The notes below the pieces were generated by a model, which ran no database searches, was not told the DNA's origin, and saw only the letters and a list, made by a program, of their open reading frames with translations. DNA of 64,000 nt from Pseudomonas siliginis (GTDB lineage Bacteria > Pseudomonadota > Gammaproteobacteria > Pseudomonadales > Pseudomonadaceae): assembly GCF_019145195.1 (NCBI RefSeq), contig NZ_JAHSTW010000010.1, forward strand, positions 124,001 to 188,000. The letters run 5' to 3'. The translations under genes and the position numbers were made by a program. The stretch's first letter is position 1. Every line of letters begins with the position of its first letter. Below, piece by piece: positions 58,036-64,000 of the stretch.

Positions 58036-58953
58036 TTAGAAATAGCCTTGACGTTTTTTGTCTTCCATCGAGCCTGCGCCATCGTGGTCGATGACCCGGC
58101 CCTGGCGCTCGGAAGTTCGCGTCAGGAGCATTTCCTGAATGATGTCCGTCAGGCTTTCGGCCTCGGACTCCACCGCGCCCGTCAACGGGTAGCAGCCAAG
58201 GGTGCGGAACCGCACTTTCTTTTTCACGATGCGCGCTTTGTCTTCGTCGGACAGGTGCTCGAGGATGCGCTCGTCGTCGATCATGATCAGCGTGCCGTTC
58301 TTCTCGATCACTTCGCGTTCGGCGGCGAAGTACAGGGGCACAATCGGAATGCCTTCGAGATAGATGTACTGCCAGATGTCCAGCTCGGTCCAGTTCGACA
58401 ACGGGAATACACGGATGGATTCGCCCTTGTTGACCTTGCCGTTGTAGACGTTCCACAGCTCCGGACGCTGGTTTTTCGGGTCCCAGCGGTGCTTGCTGTC
58501 ACGGAACGAGTACACGCGCTCTTTGGCGCGGGATTTCTCTTCATCGCGACGGGCGCCGCCGAACGCTGCGTCGAAACCATGCTTGTCGAGTGCCTGTTTC
58601 AGGCCTTCGGTTTTCATGATGTCGGTGTGCTTGGCGCTGCCGTGGGTGAACGGGTTGATGTTCTGCGCCACGCCATCGGGGTTGATGTGGGTAATCAGGT
58701 CCAGTCCCAAGTCTTCGACCATCTTGTCGCGGAACTTGTACATTTCCTGGAATTTCCAGCGGGTGTCGACGTGCATCACCGGAAACGGCAGTTTGCCCGG
58801 GAAGAACGCCTTGCGTGCCAGGTGCAGCATCACGGCGGAGTCTTTACCGATGGAGTACAGCATCACCGGGTTATCGAACTCGGCGGCCACCTCGCGGATG
58901 ATGTGGATGCTTTCCGCCTCCAGCTGTTTCAGATGCGTCAGTTTGTCGACCAT
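58036..58953 (-). CDS. cysD: Sulfate adenylyltransferase subunit 2
   Basis: 305-residue ATP-sulfurylase small subunit of the PAPS-reductase-like fold. The pyrophosphate loop is YSIGKDSAVMLHLARKAFFP, and the C-terminal segment RTLGCYPLTGAVESEAESL contains the conserved cysteine. It forms the catalytic complex with CysN. The gap upstream (58954-59099) contains AT-rich elements such as ATTCATATACCC on the minus strand, where CysB-dependent control is expected though no clear site can be fixed. A REP pair lies further upstream. Confidence 0.96.
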   Translation of the reverse strand: MVDKLTHLKQLEAESIHIIREVAAEFDNPVMLYSIGKDSAVMLHLARKAFFPGKLPFPVMHVDTRWKFQEMYKFRDKMVEDLGLDLITHINPDGVAQNINPFTHGSAKHTDIMKTEGLKQALDKHGFDAAFGGARRDEEKSRAKERVYSFRDSKHRWDPKNQRPELWNVYNGKVNKGESIRVFPLSNWTELDIWQYIYLEGIPIVPLYFAAEREVIEKNGTLIMIDDERILEHLSDEDKARIVKKKVRFRTLGCYPLTGAVESEAESLTDIIQEMLLTRTSERQGRVIDHDGAGSMEDKKRQGYF

Positions 58954-59099
58954 GGCTACTCACGAAAGCTTTCTTATGAACGGCCAGCGGGCCGTGTTCG
59001 AGCGAGGAATCCTAGCACAGCGACCTCTTCTAATCAGGACGCCAACTAGATCGAAAGGGTATATGAATATGCCCACCAGTTCGGCCGTCAGGGCCGAAC

Positions 59100-59186
59100 G
59101 TGGGAGCGAGCCTGCTCGCGAAGGCGGAGTGTCAGGCACCTTGTATTGAAGGTCTGACGCCTTCGCGAGCAGGCTCGCTCCCACAG
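59100..59186. repeat. REP pair
   Basis: Inverted REP arms between cysD's promoter region and the end of the Nif3-like gene. Confidence 0.85.
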
Positions 59187-59201
59187 GAGTTTGCGGTGAG
59201 C

Positions 59202-59960
59202 TCAGATCGGGTTGGGGCAATCGATGAAGATGTGCTCAAGGGCAAAGCGCTTCGCCAGATACTCGCCCAGCGCCTGCACGCCATAGCGTTCGGTGGCGTG
59301 ATGGCCGGCGGCGATGAAGCTGATGTCGTTTTCCCGCGCACTGTGGAAAGTCTGCTCGGAGGCCTCGCCACTGATGAACAGATCGACCCCCGCCGCCACG
59401 CCCTGATCGATATAACCCTGGCCGCCGCCGGTGCACCAACCGACGCGGCGGATCATGCCGCTGCCTTCGATCAGCAGCGGCTCGCGGCCCATGACTTCCT
59501 GCACCTTGCGCGCGAAATCCCGCGCAGTCATCGGCTCATTCAGCGAACCGACCAGCCCGACGACTTTCGGGTTGCTCGGGTCGAGCGGCCCTTCGACAGT
59601 GATGTCGAGCTGACGCGCCAGTTGCACGTTGTTGCCGACGTCCGGGTGCAGATCCAGCGGCAGGTGATAGGCGAGCAGACTGATGTCGTGCTTGAGCAAG
59701 GTCTTCAAGCGGCGCTGTTTCATGCCGGTGACGCAAGGATTTTCGCCTTTCCAGAAATAACCGTGGTGGACCAGGATCAGGTCGGCCTCGGCTTCGACGG
59801 CGGCGTCCAATAAAGCCTGGCTGGCGGTGACGCCACTGACGATGCGCATCACTTGCGGGCGGCCTTCGACCTGTAATCCGTTGGGGCAATAATCGGCAAT
59901 TTTTGCACTGCCCAGGTAACGGTCGGCTTCTTCGACGAGGGTGCTGAGGGCAACGGCCAT
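59202..59960 (-). CDS. Nif3-like dinuclear metal-centre protein
   Basis: 252 residues of the conserved NIF3/YbgI family, which form hexameric rings with a two-metal site in each subunit. Metal ligands are expected in LILVHHGYFWKGENP (His-His), in the middle segment GGGQGYIDQGVAAGVDLFIS, and in SFIAAGHHATERYGVQAL (His). Proposed roles range from a GTP-cyclohydrolase-like hydrolase to a metal chaperone; none is settled. It is divergent from algW, a layout conserved in Pseudomonas. Confidence 0.92.
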   Translation of the reverse strand: MAVALSTLVEEADRYLGSAKIADYCPNGLQVEGRPQVMRIVSGVTASQALLDAAVEAEADLILVHHGYFWKGENPCVTGMKQRRLKTLLKHDISLLAYHLPLDLHPDVGNNVQLARQLDITVEGPLDPSNPKVVGLVGSLNEPMTARDFARKVQEVMGREPLLIEGSGMIRRVGWCTGGGQGYIDQGVAAGVDLFISGEASEQTFHSARENDISFIAAGHHATERYGVQALGEYLAKRFALEHIFIDCPNPI

Positions 59961-60064
59961 GAAAGACTCCTAAATATCCCGTTCAGAGGCGCGCGCGGCC
60001 TCGTATAATGCGCGACATTATGGGCGGTCTGACCTCGCCTGCAACCTTTCCAGGAACGTGCTTA

Positions 60065-61222
<1,158 letters not shown>

Positions 61223-61269
61223 AAATGTTTTCGCGCCAGTGGCGCGAATAGCAGACATTCTCAACAGGC

Positions 61270-61312
61270 ATGTTATATTGTTTCAATTCTAGCAATTGGA
61301 ACAACATAACAT
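61270..61312. promoter_or_regulatory. 43-bp near-perfect inverted repeat across the receptor's start codon
   Basis: From 61270 to 61312, 17 of the 21 base pairs around the centre at 61291 are complementary; the outer arms are ATGTTAT and ATAACAT. The right arm contains TTGGA (probable ribosome-binding site) and the A and T of the start codon at 61311. It could be a repressor operator, or an mRNA hairpin that hides the start site. It does not match the Fur consensus. Confidence 0.75.
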
Positions 61313-63416
61313 GTCGTCTCGCAAAAAGGCCTCGCTGTTGGGCCTGACTCTGGGTTTGCTCTGCGATCCCGCCTTCGCCGATGAGCCTCAGCCCGTTGAG
61401 CTGGAAGCCATCAGCGTCACTTCCGACTACGAATCCCCGACCGGCCCGGTCAGCGGTTATCGCGCGACTCGCTCCGCCAGTGCGACCAAAACCGACACGG
61501 CGATTCGCGATATCCCACAAGCCATCAGCGTCGTTCCGGCCAGTGTACTCTCGGATCTGGGCAGCAGCAGCGTCGAACGTGCGCTGGATTTTGCCGGCGG
61601 CGTGTCGAAGCAGAACAACTTCGGCGGCCTGACCCTGTACGAATACAGCGTGCGCGGCTTCACCACGTCCGAGTTCTACAAGGACGGCTTCAGTGCCAAT
61701 CGCGGTTATCCGAGTACGCCAGATGCGGCCAATATAGAGCGCATCGAAGTGCTCAAGGGCCCGGCCGCCAGCCTGTACGGCCGGGGCGATCCCGGCGGTA
61801 CGGTGAACATCGTCACCAAAAAACCGCAGCCCGAAGCGTTCACCACTCTGCAGACCAGCGCCGGCAGTTGGGACCGCTATCGCACCGCGCTGGACGTCAA
61901 CACGCCCCTCGATGATCAGGGCAATGTGCTCTCGCGCATCAACTTCGCCGTAGAAGACAACAAAAGCTTTCGCGACCACGTCGACAGCCAGCGGGTGTTC
62001 GTCGCGCCTTCGATCAGTTGGCAGTTGAACCCGGACACCTCGCTGCTGGTGGAGAGCGAAATCGTCCGTCACAACTCGACGTTCGATCGTGGCGTCGTGG
62101 CGCCGAACAACAAATGGAGCGGCGTATCGCGCTCGACGTTCTTGGGCGAGCCCAACGACGGCAACATCGACAACCACAACAACCTGCTCCAGGCCACTCT
62201 TGAACACCATCTGAACGACAGCTGGAAACTGCGCCTGGCCAGCCACTACAAGGAAGGCAAGCTCTGGGGCGACGCCTCGGAACAACGAGCACTGAACGCC
62301 GACGACCATACGGTCAACCGCCGCTTGCGCGAACGCGACACGAGTTGGCACGACAGCATCATCCAACTGGAACTGCGCGGTCTGTTCGACCTCGGCCCGT
62401 GGCAGCATGAATTGCTGGTGGGCACCGAGTACGAGAATTACCGCAAGGACGAACGCGTCACCACCGTCGCCGGCGGCCCCTACGCCATCGACATCTATAA
62501 GCCGGTTTACGGCCAGCCGAAACCCAATGGCGTACGCTCGGGCACCGACTTCTTCGAACACGTCGAAAGTCATGCGCTGAATCTGCAGGACCAGATCATC
62601 TTCACCGACAAGCTGCGCGGCATGGTCGGCGCGCGCTTCGAGCATTTCGATCAGCGCATCGACGATCACAGCCGCAACGCCAAAAGCCAGCAGCGCCACG
62701 ACGCGCTGACTCAACGCGCCGGCCTGCTCTATGAGCTCACGCCGAACACCGGCCTGTTCGCTAACGCCTCGACCTCGTTCAAACCGAACAACGGCCTGGA
62801 TGCCTCCGGCAAATCCTTCGACCCGGAAGAAGGTGTCGGTTACGAAGTGGGGATCAAGAACGAACTCTTCGATGAGCGGGTGAGCAGCACCCTCGCCTTC
62901 TTCCACATCGACAAGGAAAACGTTCTCGCCCTCGATCCGGGCACCGACACCAGTCGCGCCATGGGCAAGGCGCGCAGTCAGGGTTTCGATTGGCAAGTGA
63001 GCGGCCAGGTGACCGACGCGATACGGGTCATCGGCGCCTTCGCCTACATCGACGCCGAGGTGACCAAGGGCGACGCGACCATTCCTACCGGCAGCCGCAT
63101 CCTCGGCGTGGCCAAACGCAGCAGCAGTCTGCTGGGCGTCTATGAATTTCAGGATGGCCGTCTGCGCGGTTCAGACGTCGGCGCAGCGTTCACTTACGTC
63201 GGCGATCGCTCGGGCGAATCCGGCAGCGACTTCGAATTGCCGGCCTACCAGACCGTGGATTTGCTCGCACATTACAAGGCCAGCGACACCGTCACGGTCG
63301 GCCTGAATCTGAACAACATCTTCGACGAAAAATACTACGAGCGCTCCTACAGCAACTACTGGGTCAACCCCGGCGAGCCGCGCAATTTCACCGTCAGCCT
63401 GACACTCAACCTGTAA
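61311..63416 (+). CDS. TonB-dependent siderophore/metal receptor without signalling domain
   Basis: 701 residues. A signal peptide (LLGLTLGLLCDPAFA) is followed by a TonB-box-like stretch (LEAISVTSDY), the plug (IPQAISVVPASVLSDLGSSS; IERIEVLKGPAASLYGRGDP) and a barrel ending SLTLNL. No STN domain is present, so it does not signal to a FecR-type regulator. The next gene, 12 bp on, encodes a DUF4198 protein; this pairing is seen with metal uptake in other pseudomonads. The inverted repeat over its start codon suggests dedicated control. The ligand is unknown. Confidence 0.9.
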   Translation: MSSRKKASLLGLTLGLLCDPAFADEPQPVELEAISVTSDYESPTGPVSGYRATRSASATKTDTAIRDIPQAISVVPASVLSDLGSSSVERALDFAGGVSKQNNFGGLTLYEYSVRGFTTSEFYKDGFSANRGYPSTPDAANIERIEVLKGPAASLYGRGDPGGTVNIVTKKPQPEAFTTLQTSAGSWDRYRTALDVNTPLDDQGNVLSRINFAVEDNKSFRDHVDSQRVFVAPSISWQLNPDTSLLVESEIVRHNSTFDRGVVAPNNKWSGVSRSTFLGEPNDGNIDNHNNLLQATLEHHLNDSWKLRLASHYKEGKLWGDASEQRALNADDHTVNRRLRERDTSWHDSIIQLELRGLFDLGPWQHELLVGTEYENYRKDERVTTVAGGPYAIDIYKPVYGQPKPNGVRSGTDFFEHVESHALNLQDQIIFTDKLRGMVGARFEHFDQRIDDHSRNAKSQQRHDALTQRAGLLYELTPNTGLFANASTSFKPNNGLDASGKSFDPEEGVGYEVGIKNELFDERVSSTLAFFHIDKENVLALDPGTDTSRAMGKARSQGFDWQVSGQVTDAIRVIGAFAYIDAEVTKGDATIPTGSRILGVAKRSSSLLGVYEFQDGRLRGSDVGAAFTYVGDRSGESGSDFELPAYQTVDLLAHYKASDTVTVGLNLNNIFDEKYYERSYSNYWVNPGEPRNFTVSLTLNL

Positions 63417-63428
63417 AAGGACGTCACC

Positions 63429-64000
63429 ATGCACTACGGCAAATCCCTTCTGCTCATCGCTGCGCTCTTCACCGGGCAAGTGTCGGCCCACGGCCTGTGG
63501 ACAGAGGAACGACGCGGCAACATCGAAGTGGTCTACGGTCACGGCGCCGAAGACAACGCCTTCAAGGCACAAAAAATCAGCGGTGCCTGGGCTTATGACG
63601 CAAGCGGCAAAATGATCCCGGTCAGCGTCGAGCGCCTGGCCGATCATGCCCGTTTGAAACCATTGAAGCCGCCGGCGGTGATGGCCGTGGCGCTGAATAA
63701 TGGCATGTGGTCGCAGACGGCGGACAAGAAGTGGATCAACGAAGGACGCAGCAAAGTGCCCGGCGCCACCGAGGCCACGCAGACCTTCAAGTACAGCCTG
63801 GCCATCTATCAGCCGGGGGCGAAATTGCCGAATCTGGACCAGATCAAACTGCTGATCCTGCCGGAGGTCGATCCGCTGACGGTCGGGCCGGGCAAATCGT
63901 TACCGGTGCAGGTGCTTCTCGATGGCAAACCGGCGGCAGGGGTGAAGTTGATTGGCGACTATCGCAGCGCGCCAAACACCCTGAGCACCGAGACCGACAA
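63429..64000 (+). CDS. DUF4198-family periplasmic protein (cut by the window end)
   Basis: The first 190 codons are visible. A signal peptide (YGKSLLLIAALFTGQVSA) is followed at once by HGLWTEERRGNIEVVYGHGA; a histidine at or near the mature N-terminus (SAHGLWTE) is typical of DUF4198/NikM-like proteins that bind metals. The later text (LLILPEVDPLTVGPGKSLPV, QVLLDGKPAAGVKLIG) is the Ig-like beta domain of the family. It is cotranscribed with the TonB receptor 12 bp upstream and probably takes part in handling the same metal ligand in the periplasm. Confidence 0.88.
   Translation, partial: MHYGKSLLLIAALFTGQVSAHGLWTEERRGNIEVVYGHGAEDNAFKAQKISGAWAYDASGKMIPVSVERLADHARLKPLKPPAVMAVALNNGMWSQTADKKWINEGRSKVPGATEATQTFKYSLAIYQPGAKLPNLDQIKLLILPEVDPLTVGPGKSLPVQVLLDGKPAAGVKLIGDYRSAPNTLSTETD

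Noticed and set aside
56164..59049. A 961-codon open frame on the plus strand opposite cysNC and cysD
   Set aside because: It is antisense to two certain genes. High GC leaves the opposite frame without stop codons, the composition is biased to Gly/Arg/Val/His, and it shows no domain or start signal.

Overview
The window is chromosomal DNA from a fluorescent Pseudomonas, most likely the P. fluorescens group. The evidence is high GC, many copies of a REP sequence with the core GGGAGCGAGCCTGCTCGC, and gene neighbourhoods typical of that genus (hmgABC/hmgR, cysD-cysNC near algW, folM-folX, trxB-cysZ). I see no rRNA, tRNA, CRISPR array, insertion sequence or prophage. Almost everything is ordinary core or niche metabolism. 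The foreign-looking stretch is the AT-richer toxin-like gene at 28263-31727.

Layout. 1-2784: start of a NodT-type efflux lipoprotein gene, a divergent LysR gene, the 3' remnant of a DUF6124 gene, a REP-rich block with three tandem 142-bp units, and a non-coding dispersed repeat. 2785-6346: a 2-ketoacid/hydroxypyruvate reductase, a DUF2165 membrane protein, and an EamA exporter divergent from an AraC regulator. 6463-16898: two head-to-head TonB-dependent iron systems. On the minus strand is a coupled run of DUF3649, PepSY-TM, DUF3325, ECF sigma and FecR genes, followed by a siderophore receptor. On the plus strand is fecI-fecR-fecA for ferric citrate. A Fur-like site sits between them. 16988-23893: ribosome hibernation factor, LysR plus L-serine dehydratase, DUF3509, PsiE, SOS-controlled yebG, a leucine-dehydrogenase-like protein that lacks its catalytic lysine, and a SirB1-family protein.

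24033-28236: homogentisate catabolism (hmgA, fumarylacetoacetase, maleylacetoacetate isomerase) with divergent hmgR. 28263-37759: a 1154-residue toxin-like protein, a MalT-type LuxR regulator, and a DUF1329/DUF1302 pair. 38269-41649: an SDR, a MEST-like alpha/beta hydrolase coupled to a class II aldolase-like gene, and a flavodoxin. 41804-45897: a putative blue-light module with a short LOV photoreceptor, an uncharacterised protein, a MerR regulator resembling class II LitR, a monooxygenase-domain membrane protein, and the pterin genes folM and folX. 45994-55910: DUF1244, HopJ-family, trxB, cysZ, a glycosyltransferase, an Old Yellow Enzyme, glutathione peroxidase, a SlyD-like FKBP, DUF3565, pta and an acyltransferase. 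56128-64000: cysNC/cysD sulfate activation, a Nif3-like protein, algW, and a TonB receptor followed by a DUF4198 protein that runs off the end.

The observations most worth a second look are: the LOV/LitR-like/FolM-FolX neighbourhood; a 43-bp inverted repeat covering the ribosome-binding site and start codon of the last TonB receptor; the lysine-to-valine change in the leucine dehydrogenase homologue; the toxin-like gene beside its own large LuxR regulator; a bacterial counterpart of mammalian MEST; and an orphan plus-strand terminator that may end a small RNA.
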